DNA from: Deltaproteobacteria bacterium
GTDB taxonomy: Bacteria > Desulfobacterota > Desulfobacteria > Desulfobacterales > JAABPS01
Assembly: GCA_019309685.1 (NCBI GenBank)
Contig: JAFDFT010000067.1
Coordinates: 1 to 8,700 of the forward strand
Reading direction: 5' to 3'
DNA: 8,700 nt
Program-made: the position numbers and the translations under genes
The notes under the pieces: model-generated
What the model saw: the letters and a program-made list of their open reading frames with translations, nothing else
The model's database searches: none
What the model was told of the DNA's origin: nothing
Part shown: positions 1-6,601 of the stretch, piece after piece
Numbering within the stretch: the stretch's first letter is position 1
Layout: each line of letters begins with the position of its first letter

Positions 1-1229
1 CCTATAATTAACACAATGAATGCTGTATAAACAACTGGAACGCCGGGGTCCTTTGTAACCTGTAATCCTGTATAATGAATATGAGGAAGATCAACCACGG
101 AAATAACTATATCTCCGCCTCTCATTTCATCAAACCGTGGAAATTGTAATGGAAGAAGAATTCTGGTTTTATTCCCATCTTTATTTGTAAGTGTCCCAAA
201 AAATGCCTGGCCAATATCGTGCCCTCTGAATTCAGAGGCCTCCATGTATTCTTCAATTGCAAATGTTCCTTCCCCTTCCGGAACAACAACTTTTTGTTTC
301 ATCATCGTTTTTTTATTGTAAACCATCCCGGTTTCCCTGCTTTGAAAATTCAGGGTAATCTCTTTGGGAGGAAGATCTGATGGAATCTCGCCCCAACTAT
401 TCTGAAAGATACTGATCCCTTTATATCGAAGGGGGGTATTGACAAGGATGTCTTGCTGCAAAACCGCTTTCCCTTCTTCAAGAATGGTCAATGTGGATCG
501 GAATTCCTTTGGCATTCTTTTGTTTGAGTCATAGTAACTTACACTAAAATCATCGCACCGGATCTCAAAGTCCAAGTCGTAAATTTCATTTGTATGATTA
601 TTTCTAATAGACTTCGAAGAATTTCCTTCAGGAATATTAACAAACCCTTCAAAGCCATATCTAGAACCAATCAAGGATCCAAATAGCAGTAAAATTATGC
701 TCAAATGAACAATATACACACCAAGCCTTGTCCATCGCCATTTTTCAGCAAAAATACAAAACCCCTCATCCGTTCTTTCTAATCTGCAATATTTATAAAG
801 ACTTGAAACAACGGGTATATATTTTTTTTCCAGCGTTTTTATCGAACGCTTTTCATTAAATTCTTTTTTCTGCTTAATCTTTCTAAACTTTGAAAGATGA
901 AAATGTGGTGTTTTTATAAATACGATTTTCCATATAGCTGAAATCCGATTAAAGGAACAAACAAATATATTTAAGGTAAGTAAAATAAGGAGGGCCTGAA
1001 ACCACCAGGAATGATACATGTTAAAAATATCAAATGCGTGGAATATACTGTAAAGCAATTTAAGGTTTTGCCGGTAATACTCAGCAGCAATCTCGCTTTT
1101 TTGGGGAATGACTGTTCCAATTACTGATGTTACGGCAATGGTAAGTAAAATACTGACGGTCAGTTTAACCGATGCAAAAAACTTCCAAATTTCTTTAAAA
1201 ATACCTGATAAATATTCTTTATACACCAC
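1..1229 (-). CDS. resB: ResB/CcsB-like cytochrome c biogenesis protein (partial, C-terminus cut by window edge)
   Basis: I translated this directly from the complement of 1229 to 1. It reads open for 409 codons and runs off the left edge. ResB (CcsB/Ccs1) pairs with ResC/CcsA in System II, which carries heme across the inner membrane and attaches it to apocytochromes c. Visible parts, numbered from the GTG: membrane helix 1 at about 23-41 (in SVKLTVSILL...GTVIPQ, a typical ResB opening), helix 2 at about 76-93, helix 3 at about 169-188 with an in-helix His175 (GVYIVHLSII), a long periplasmic domain at about 190-390, and the beginning of helix 4 at the edge. About 40 residues are probably missing. 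The start is the first of two tandem GTG codons. An in-frame TAA lies two codons upstream, and AAAGG at 1240-1236 sits six bases before it, so no earlier start is possible. A ResC/CcsA gene would be expected beyond the left edge. Family assignment is from recalled family features, not a search. Confidence 0.9.
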   Translation of the reverse strand, partial: MVYKEYLSGIFKEIWKFFASVKLTVSILLTIAVTSVIGTVIPQKSEIAAEYYRQNLKLLYSIFHAFDIFNMYHSWWFQALLILLTLNIFVCSFNRISAIWKIVFIKTPHFHLSKFRKIKQKKEFNEKRSIKTLEKKYIPVVSSLYKYCRLERTDEGFCIFAEKWRWTRLGVYIVHLSIILLLFGSLIGSRYGFEGFVNIPEGNSSKSIRNNHTNEIYDLDFEIRCDDFSVSYYDSNKRMPKEFRSTLTILEEGKAVLQQDILVNTPLRYKGISIFQNSWGEIPSDLPPKEITLNFQSRETGMVYNKKTMMKQKVVVPEGEGTFAIEEYMEASEFRGHDIGQAFFGTLTNKDGNKTRILLPLQFPRFDEMRGGDIVISVVDLPHIHYTGLQVTKDPGVPVVYTAFIVLII

Positions 1230-1643
1230 TGTTTACCTTTATTTTAGGAGAAATAATTTGGTTCCCAATAACAAATGGGAAGTACCAATGCAATATGAGA
1301 AATTAAACATTTTAGCCCAATACACAATAACAGGGTAAATATTCAATAGAAATTTAGGGTATTTTCCGATACGTAGCCAAGATAATTCCTGTTTTCGAGA
1401 GGCTTTATCCCAACAATATTCCAGAGAACATTTCTATTGATATGGCATTGATAATATAGGATTTATCGCAGCTATTTCTGAGTCTTTCTTTAATCGTAGA
1501 GAAAGCACAAAAACCTTAATCTGGGAGTTACCTTGTTTCGTATATCCTTTGGAAATTTTATACTAAAAAGGTTTCCTTCCCTTAAATGAGCACTTTTTCA
1601 TTCCTTAATATTGATCTGAAAAAGGGCCATTTGCTGATGGGAA
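1230..1643 (-). other. Gene-poor gap between the M16 peptidase and resB, with a broken reading frame
   Basis: These 414 bases contain no intact gene that I can recognise on either strand. On the minus strand one frame runs from an ATG at 1601 to a TAA at 1241-1239. It is 120 codons long and interrupted only by TAG codons at 1565-1563 and 1436-1434. The translated pieces (for example KDSEIAAINPILSMPYQ and WLRIGKYPKFLLNIYP) match no family I know. It could be a decayed small gene or a chance frame. A 6-bp inverted repeat (TTCCCA 1262-1267, TGGGAA 1276-1281) lies in the resB leader and has no T-run. I found no convincing promoter for resB here, although one must lie here or further upstream. Confidence 0.45.
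1236..1240 (-). promoter_or_regulatory. Ribosome binding site fixing the GTG start of resB
   Basis: The minus strand reads AAAGG, then six bases, then GTG GTG. It lies downstream of the nearest in-frame stop (TAA at 1235-1233 overlaps the spacer), so it decides the start in favour of the GTG at 1229 over later ATG codons. The last codon (TAA, 1241-1239) of the upstream broken frame overlaps this site. Confidence 0.65.
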
Positions 1644-4523
1644 CTAATTATGATGAGATTTTATCACAACAATTGCCGATTTATTATTATCAAGATATTT
1701 TCTTGAAAGGTCGGACAATTCATCAGCTGTGATAGCCGTGTGGTCGCTCATAATACTCCGACTCCACTCTATCTGATCAGGATGCTCTACAGATCCATTT
1801 AAAACAGTGTTTAACCAGTAGTCATTCTTCCGCATCAAATCCTTTATGCTTGTAATGGATGGTTTAAGCGCTCTTTTTAATTCTTCCTTACTAACCCCAT
1901 TTTCGATTATTCCATCTACAATATTCTTGACCTCTTTTATGATTAATTCTGATGCCTCAGGATCTACATTAACAATTATTGATAAAATGCCATAGTCTGA
2001 ATAAACCCTGCTCGGCCTGTTATATGCATATGCTGAATAAGTCGCACCGAGTTTTTCGCGTACTTGCTCTCTTAATCTGTCGGACAAGACATCTCCAAGC
2101 ACTGAAAACCGCCTTGTTCGCTGTATGTTCCAAATATCTTCTGTTGGATAAGCGACAAGTATTATTCCTTTGGGGATTTCTGTTTTGACATTCAAGTCAA
2201 GTCTTTTTGAAACAGGGAATGTAGGTGATTCCAGCCTTTTGCGTTTTCCAAACCCCGCCCTTTTCGGAAGACTTCCCATATACTTAGAAGCCATCTTTAA
2301 TATTTTCTCTTCGTCAAAATCCCCGACAATGGAAATCTCCAAGGGAGCATTTTTAAATACGTTTTCAGTAAACGTCCGGACATCATCTAACGTCAATTTA
2401 TTAAAATCATTGTATGAGGGAAGCCCGAACCGGCTGTCGCCTCCAGCCAAAAACCTATTCCCATGTAGCCTCATTGCGCCTTCTATTGAATGAGACATCG
2501 ACATGTAGTTTTGTCTGTGCCTTTCCATCACAAGCGCGTAAGCGTCTTTACGATAACCGGGATCAATTAAATATGCATACAAAAGCTGAAATAACAGCTC
2601 GACTTCATCAGGAACTGTATTTCCCTTAATCATGAATTTCCGTTCATTAATTTTAAAATTAACCTTTGTGCGCTTTCCCGTTAAAACCCTGTTTAATTCT
2701 TCTTTGTTAAGCGCCCCTAAACCACTCTCATTGATAACCCCCTGGCTCAAAGTAGATATCCCTGAAAGAACTTTAGGTTCATCAGATCTTCCGTAACCAA
2801 ATGCTATGGCAGCCAGGATTTCGTTATCTTTAAAATCTGTTTTCATTACATTCAATCGTACACCATTTTCATAATCAATTTGAATAATACCAAGATCTTT
2901 ATGTTTTATACGGTTAACGATTTTTCCATTCTGATCTGGTTTAGGTAAATATGGAAACGATACAGGTTTTAATTCCACAGGCTTTGTGACTTCGGTGTTC
3001 AGGCTTTTTTGATAAACGTTTATAATTTGTCTGCTTGGAGCAACATCTGATTTATTAAGATCAGCGTTTCCAGTGACCAATATCAATTGATGGTCATCAT
3101 CCCAACTTTCTTTAAACGAGCTATATACTTCCTGCAGGCTTAAATGGTTAATAACCGGAGCTAATAGGTTTCGATTCTGCTTTGGAGATAGGAAAACCCT
3201 TTCTGAATTGATCGAGTTTATTATCTGGCTTTTGAGCCGTTTACTGTTTCGTGTGGCAGCCTTATTAACAGCGTTATCCAACGATGAAAGGTAATCCTTT
3301 TTAACTCTTTCAAACTCCTCATCCATAAAACCATACACCAATGCTTTCCTTAAGGTTTGTTCAATCAGCATCATTGTTTCTGCCCAATTATTTGGACTGC
3401 ATTGGGCGGATATCTCAGCATATTTTACTTCTTTCAGATACACACCGGAACTAATAGAAGCAGAAGTAAAAGGAGTATCAGTTTCTCTGAGCATCATGTT
3501 TAAACGGTGTTTAACCATACGATCAGCTAGACTTTTTTTCATTCGTTTGATTCGCATTTTTTTCGAATCACTTTCAGACTTTATTTTTCTCAAAACTTCA
3601 ATACTTACGGTTGTATTCCCCTCTTCATTTTCAAAATGATAAAATGCCTGAACACCCTTATGATCAAACTGCCCCATATCCGGGTCTTTTTCCGGTGGAG
3701 CTCTGGAAACAAGATGTGAGAATTTTTTCTCAATGATTGGAATGATCTGTTTTTGATCAAAATCACCAACTATTACAAGTATCATTTTTTCCGGTTGATA
3801 CCAAGTGTCATAAAAATCTTTCAACAATTTACGGTCGGCATTGCGTATGACCGTTTCACTGCCGATAGGGAAACGTTTTGCGATTCGTGTATTCGGCAGC
3901 TCAAAATTTAAAGCTGAAACATATGTTCTATAGGAGGCAGAATCACGATACCTTTTTTCAGACAAAACAACTTTTCGTTCATTATCTATTTCCTGAGGCA
4001 AAAGGAGTGCCCCTTCTGCATAATCCTGTAATATCAATAATCCTTTTTTTAAACTTTCCGAATCTCCATTTGGAAGCAGTACATCATAAACTGTTTCATA
4101 AAAACCGGTATAAGCATTTGCGTCAGGACCAAATTGCATTCCAATATTTTGGAAATATTTTATAAGCTCGCCGGGCGCGAAGTGCGTTGTCCCTTTAAAC
4201 AGCATATGTTCTAACAAATGCGCGATTCCTTTTTGGTCATCTGATTCATGAATTGATCCGGCCTGCACATTTAAATGCATACTGACACGATCTTTAGGCA
4301 CTTTGTTTTGCATCAGCACATATCTGAATCCATTTTTCAACCTTCCATATAATACGTCAGGATCAGGAGTAAGATCATTTTTTTCATGGGGCCAACTGAA
4401 GGATGGGTATACTGTTTCATCAGATACATCTTTACAGCTTATCAAAAAACCGAAAATTAAAATGTTAAGGATGACAGTTGCGATTGTTTTAATAAAGATC
4501 GGTTTTGATATTACTTTTTTCAT
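1644..4523 (-). CDS. M16 family zinc metallopeptidase, PqqL-like, predicted lipoprotein
   Basis: This 959-residue protein has two tandem M16 halves, the size and layout of PqqL/pitrilysin-type envelope peptidases that degrade peptides in a closing chamber. Residues 1-30 are a lipoprotein signal: MKK start, hydrophobic stretch, then the lipobox LISC with Cys30. Lys at +2 gives no inner-membrane retention signal, so it probably sits in the outer membrane facing the periplasm. The inverted zinc motif is His102-Leu-Leu-Glu105-His106, and the distal glutamate lies in NERKVVLSE (Glu189 best fits the family, Glu182 is the alternative). The second half (from about residue 540) lacks HxxEH, as usual, but keeps Arg822 and Tyr829 in VREKLGATY, spaced like the substrate-binding Arg/Tyr pair of insulin-degrading enzyme. 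All the expected active-site residues are therefore present. The start has only a weak ribosome binding site, but the signal peptide supports it. The stop is TAG. It appears to be transcribed alone, after a strong terminator. The substrate is unknown. Confidence 0.93.
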   Translation of the reverse strand: MKKVISKPIFIKTIATVILNILIFGFLISCKDVSDETVYPSFSWPHEKNDLTPDPDVLYGRLKNGFRYVLMQNKVPKDRVSMHLNVQAGSIHESDDQKGIAHLLEHMLFKGTTHFAPGELIKYFQNIGMQFGPDANAYTGFYETVYDVLLPNGDSESLKKGLLILQDYAEGALLLPQEIDNERKVVLSEKRYRDSASYRTYVSALNFELPNTRIAKRFPIGSETVIRNADRKLLKDFYDTWYQPEKMILVIVGDFDQKQIIPIIEKKFSHLVSRAPPEKDPDMGQFDHKGVQAFYHFENEEGNTTVSIEVLRKIKSESDSKKMRIKRMKKSLADRMVKHRLNMMLRETDTPFTSASISSGVYLKEVKYAEISAQCSPNNWAETMMLIEQTLRKALVYGFMDEEFERVKKDYLSSLDNAVNKAATRNSKRLKSQIINSINSERVFLSPKQNRNLLAPVINHLSLQEVYSSFKESWDDDHQLILVTGNADLNKSDVAPSRQIINVYQKSLNTEVTKPVELKPVSFPYLPKPDQNGKIVNRIKHKDLGIIQIDYENGVRLNVMKTDFKDNEILAAIAFGYGRSDEPKVLSGISTLSQGVINESGLGALNKEELNRVLTGKRTKVNFKINERKFMIKGNTVPDEVELLFQLLYAYLIDPGYRKDAYALVMERHRQNYMSMSHSIEGAMRLHGNRFLAGGDSRFGLPSYNDFNKLTLDDVRTFTENVFKNAPLEISIVGDFDEEKILKMASKYMGSLPKRAGFGKRKRLESPTFPVSKRLDLNVKTEIPKGIILVAYPTEDIWNIQRTRRFSVLGDVLSDRLREQVREKLGATYSAYAYNRPSRVYSDYGILSIIVNVDPEASELIIKEVKNIVDGIIENGVSKEELKRALKPSITSIKDLMRKNDYWLNTVLNGSVEHPDQIEWSRSIMSDHTAITADELSDLSRKYLDNNKSAIVVIKSHHN

Positions 4524-4540
4524 AAGATTCTGTAAATTGA

Positions 4541-4546
4541 ATTATA
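4541..4546 (-). promoter_or_regulatory. Possible -10 box for the M16 peptidase gene
   Basis: The minus strand reads a perfect TATAAT here, 17 bases before the ATG at 4523. I could not find a good -35 hexamer at 16-18 bases upstream, so the call rests on the -10 box and on its place between an upstream terminator and a gene start. In AT-rich intergenic DNA such a hexamer can arise by chance. Confidence 0.27.
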
Positions 4547-4621
4547 GATTATTGGAACTGGTAAATGATAAATTACTGCGAATTCATCTTATTTGGTGGT
4601 TACATATAAAGTTAAAAAACC

Positions 4622-4680
4622 TGGAAAGAAAAAGTCTTCAACTTGCGCGGAATTATCCATAGCGCAAGTTGAAGACTTTT
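4622..4680 (-). terminator. Strong hairpin terminator after the H1-like gene (19-bp perfect inverted repeat)
   Basis: The arms at 4630-4648 and 4662-4680 are perfect reverse complements over 19 bp, with a 13-base loop that can add a further GGA/TCC pairing. The base of the loop end is GC-rich (GCGC). On the minus strand the hairpin is followed by TTTTTCTTTCC, which fits a Rho-independent terminator for the gene ending at 4747. On the plus strand only four T follow, so termination there would be weaker, and no plus-strand gene leads into it. The stem is unusually long and perfect for a plain terminator. Confidence 0.75.
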
Positions 4681-4746
4681 CATAAAGCTTCAACTTAAAC
4701 ATTGTTAAGGTAGAAATTGAACACTTATAAAATAAAACAAATAATA

Positions 4747-5178
4747 CTATTTCGCTTGATAAATTCCTCGCTCTTTGGTTTTGATGACCCCTTTTTGTGT
4801 GAGCTTAAAGAGTGCATTACTAAGCTGTTTTGAGCCCAACCCGGTTTTTTGCTGTAATTTTGGAATAGCAATTCCATTCTTATTTTTTTTAATATTTGAA
4901 TAAACCGAATCAAGTACTGTTGGTTTCTTCTTAGAACTTCCTTTCTTTGCAATCTTCTTCTTTGTTGCTTTTCTCTTTGCTACTTTTTTCTTTGGGGTCT
5001 TCTTTTTTACTGCTTTCTTTTTTGCCGCTGACTTCCTTGCAGCAACTGCCTTCTTTTTTGCTGCTGCAGATTGAGAAGCCTGGAGCTTATCAACCTGCTT
5101 TGTCAACTTGTCTGCTTGCCTAGAGAGGACCACAAGAGACTTTGTCAATGCTTTCAACTGCTCCTTTAGTTTATTCAT
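4747..5178 (-). CDS. Histone H1-like lysine-rich DNA-binding protein with coiled coil and winged helix
   Basis: This 143-residue protein has three zones. Residues 1-35 are a heptad-like helix (LKEQLKALTKSLVVLSRQADKL) likely to form a coiled coil. Residues about 38-85 are a low-complexity Lys/Ala tract with repeated A-x-K-K-K units, like H1 or AlgP tails, which binds DNA through charge. Residues about 86-143 look like a small winged-helix or helix-turn-helix domain: TVLDSVYSNIKKNKNGIAIPKL, then TGLGSKQLSNALFKLTQKGVI, then the wing KTKERGIYQ. A nucleoid-associated or transcription-related protein that oligomerises is the natural reading. I recall similar proteins from Desulfobacterota genomes. 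The ATG is preceded by AAGGAG with good spacing. The stop is TAG. It has its own candidate promoter (5220-5248) and terminator, so it is probably monocistronic. The Lys-tract DNA (about 4925-5060) is T/C-rich on the plus strand and prone to slippage, so its length may vary between strains. The exact role is unknown. Confidence 0.88.
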   Translation of the reverse strand: MNKLKEQLKALTKSLVVLSRQADKLTKQVDKLQASQSAAAKKKAVAARKSAAKKKAVKKKTPKKKVAKRKATKKKIAKKGSSKKKPTVLDSVYSNIKKNKNGIAIPKLQQKTGLGSKQLSNALFKLTQKGVIKTKERGIYQAK

Positions 5179-5219
5179 AATTTCTCTCCTTGCTTAAAAT
5201 TAGAAACCGGACTTAATCT

Positions 5220-5248
5220 AATTTATTATATTTGAAACCAAAAGTCAA
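5220..5248 (-). promoter_or_regulatory. Candidate sigma-70 promoter of the H1-like gene
   Basis: The minus strand has TTGACT (5248-5243), a 17-base spacer and TAAATT (5225-5220). An overlapping perfect TATAAT (5230-5225) could be used instead, with a poorer TTGTTG 18 bases upstream. Either choice places the start about 35-45 bases before the ATG at 5178. This agrees with a strong ribosome binding site and a dedicated terminator, as expected for an abundant nucleoid protein. Confidence 0.55.
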
Positions 5249-5356
5249 CAACAAATCCAGCAATAGCAGTGTTTGAGCAATCTTGACAATCATGATTTAT
5301 TTTAAAAAGAATACTAATAAAATTATAATTACTCCTTATCTACTCTTATCAATAAA

Positions 5357-5376
5357 TTCCCCGCCGCAAGCGGCCG
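5357..5376. repeat. Small GC-rich palindromic hairpin, REP-like
   Basis: Within AT-rich DNA the sequence GCCGCAAGCGGC forms a GCCGC/GCGGC stem with a two-base (or four-base, with a shorter stem) loop, flanked by CC on the left and CGG on the right. It resembles extragenic palindromic repeats found between genes in many bacterial genomes. Only one copy is visible here, so its repeat status is an inference. No T-run follows immediately, although an A-rich stretch lies to its right. Confidence 0.3.
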
Positions 5377-5731
5377 GTGTATAAAAAAATAATTAAGATC
5401 GGATATTGCTTATATTTTTCTCATAATGGCGAACTACTTATTTCTAAAATCCAAACCGAATAACAAAGTTTAATACTATTTAAATCAAGTATAATATTTT
5501 TTATAATCTTTACTTCTCCTTATAAATTTAATTTGACAGATAAATCTAGCTTCGCTTGAACATATAAACGCCACTTTACTCAAAGGAGTATATATAATAA
5601 ATGTGCTAATGGAATTTTTCGCAATCAGCATACACAAAGATGACTACCGGGCTTATTAGTTGGTTTTTCTACATATAGGATTTATTGAAATCTTCCGGCT
5701 CTACTATTACCTCAGTTGATCGAAAGTTGAG

Positions 5732-5842
5732 AATGCTCCAGTTTCCCCGGCGACGGGATCTACGCTTCGCTCCGACAAAGCATCAAGGGTGAAACAGTTA
5801 TAATCTACTGAGATCCCTTGATAACGCAGAAGATGGAGCATT
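5732..5842. ncRNA. Putative structured RNA or folded DNA element (strand unknown)
   Basis: An outer 9-bp helix pairs AATGCTCCA (5732-5740) with TGGAGCATT (5834-5842). It encloses a small hairpin with CCCG/CGGG and a GCGA (GNRA-type, plus strand) loop at 5746-5757. It also encloses an 8-bp hairpin ATCAAGGG (5782-5789) with CCCTTGAT (5815-5822), itself capped by CAGT/ACTG (5795-5798 and 5807-5810). A competing 7-bp helix is possible: GGGATCT (5755-5761) with AGATCCC (5811-5817), which overlaps both inner hairpins. Perfect arms in a three-way-junction plan suggest selected structure. No T-run follows on either strand. It does not match a riboswitch class I can recall. It could be a non-coding RNA, an interspersed repeat of palindromic type, or a miniature mobile element. 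Confidence 0.35.
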
Positions 5843-5930
5843 ATCGGCTTTCCCGTAGGGTAAATAAAATGAAAATAAAAGGAGAAAAATAACAGAGATA
5901 CAAGAAGGATGTTATAGCAGGATACTATTT

Positions 5931-6512
5931 TTAATGAAATGTTGTGTCTTTTTCGGAAAAATATTCTACTTCATAAACTTTAATTACAATATCTTTGTCC
6001 ATCCAGCAAGAATCAGCCATCCCTGCTTTTTGGCAAAGATGCCCTAGAAAAACTTCGATATCAGGAAGCTGTTCCCAAACCTGAGGCAAGAAGGTCGCGC
6101 TTCGCCAATCTTTTGATAATATAACGCCATGGACCCCTGGTTTCAGTTTATTTTTCAAATCTTCATGGTCTTGATACTCCAGAACCGTTGGTGGTGACAG
6201 TACACTTATTTCAAGATCCACATCAGACAATTCGTTTACCGTTAAAGAAGGAAATCGAGGATCGCGGAAAGCTGCATTTAAAGCATTATCTTCAACTGCA
6301 GCGATCAAGCTTTTCACCGGTTCAATAGTGCCGATGCATCCCCTAAGCGCACCTTTTTTATTTAACGTAACAAAGCACCCCTTTTTGTTATTTAGTTCAG
6401 GAGTAGCCGTTTCAGGCCGTATTACTTTCACATTTTTATCGATCGCTGATTTAATTACGGATCGAGCCAGCTTAAGAAGCGTAATCTTATCTTCACCTCT
6501 AAGCGAAGTCAT
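5931..6512 (-). CDS. AMMECR1-domain protein (AmmeMemoRadiSam protein A-like)
   Basis: This 193-residue protein covers one complete AMMECR1 domain, the usual length for bacterial and archaeal members. The hallmark motif LRGCIG is at residues 56-61 with Cys59, followed by TIEP, then NAAFRDPRFPSL, then DLEISVLSPP (99-108) and GVHGVILSKDWRSATFLPQVWEQLP, all typical of the family. The biochemical role of AMMECR1 proteins is not settled. In many prokaryotes they are associated with MEMO-like and radical-SAM proteins, but neither is visible in this window. The ATG is preceded by AGGAGG with an 8-base spacer, a very strong ribosome binding site that fixes the start. It lies 89 bases downstream of the zinc-ribbon gene and may be read through from the ppiD operon, from its own candidate promoter, or both. 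The protein has no signal peptide or membrane helix, so it is cytoplasmic. I see no clear terminator after its TAA. Confidence 0.93.
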   Translation of the reverse strand: MTSLRGEDKITLLKLARSVIKSAIDKNVKVIRPETATPELNNKKGCFVTLNKKGALRGCIGTIEPVKSLIAAVEDNALNAAFRDPRFPSLTVNELSDVDLEISVLSPPTVLEYQDHEDLKNKLKPGVHGVILSKDWRSATFLPQVWEQLPDIEVFLGHLCQKAGMADSCWMDKDIVIKVYEVEYFSEKDTTFH

Positions 6513-6552
6513 TGATTTGGCCTCCTTCTATCTTTTAACATCCCAATAGCAT

Positions 6553-6582
6553 AAAATACTCTTTTTAAAAAGATACAATCAA
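6553..6582 (-). promoter_or_regulatory. Candidate promoter for the AMMECR1 gene
   Basis: The minus strand has TTGATT (6582-6577), an 18-base spacer and TATTTT (6558-6553), about 40 bases before the ATG at 6512. The spacer holds a perfect 14-bp AT palindrome, TCTTTTTAAAAAGA (6560-6573), which might be an operator or simply AT-rich chance. The hexamers are moderate matches only. Confidence 0.35.
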
Positions 6583-6601
6583 TACACTATCGTCTAGGCA
6601 G

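Larger units (their letters stand above)
5179..5930. other. 752-base intergenic region with no intact gene
   Basis: This stretch lies between the AMMECR1 gene and the H1-like gene and is more AT-rich than its flanks. Reading both strands I find only very short frames. The best one is a 16-codon plus-strand frame at 5609-5659, with a Shine-Dalgarno-like AAAGGAG 20 bases upstream, and I do not count it as a gene. The region holds the H1-like promoter, a GC-rich small hairpin near 5358-5376, two copies of an ATCT-(A)-(C)GCTTCGCT motif near 5545-5556 and 5758-5771, and the folded element at 5732-5842. The patchwork of GC-rich islands in AT-rich DNA suggests remnants of interspersed repeats, but I cannot name a family. 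Confidence 0.5.

Noticed and set aside
1108..1338. Plus-strand open frame of 76 codons across the resB start.
   Set aside because: It is antisense to the resB N-terminus and its leader. The minus-strand frame has clear family features and a ribosome site.
1239..1601. Pyrrolysine read-through of the two TAG codons upstream of resB.
   Set aside because: TAG is the ordinary stop of the M16 and H1-like genes here, the peptide matches no known pyrrolysine protein, and there is no supporting tRNA or synthetase in view.
1620..1641. Possible terminator after the M16 gene (minus strand CCAT...ATGG then CCCTTTTT).
   Set aside because: The stem is only 4 bp and the GC-rich CCC is unpaired, too weak to call. 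The T-run alone is not enough.
4303..4662. Plus-strand open frame of 119 codons antisense to the M16 signal peptide.
   Set aside because: It overlaps the well-supported M16 start, runs into the terminator hairpin and has no recognisable domain.
4725..4952. Minus-strand 75-codon frame inside the H1-like gene.
   Set aside because: It is a shifted frame of the Lys-rich repeat tract. The H1-like frame has the ribosome site and recognisable domains.
5533..5566. Perfect TTGACA on the plus strand followed by TATAAA.
   Set aside because: The spacing is 24 bases, too long for a sigma-70 promoter, and no plus-strand gene follows.
5609..5659. Plus-strand 16-codon frame (MEFFAISIHKDDYRAY) with AAAGGAG upstream and a TATAAT-like box.
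   Set aside because: It is very short, the ribosome site is 20 bases away, no -35 box fits the -10, and no neighbour lies on the plus strand.
5913..5929. Small ATAG/CTAT hairpin just after the AMMECR1 stop, with a run of T on the plus strand.
   Set aside because: The stem is 4 AT-rich base pairs, and the T-run is on the strand opposite to the genes.
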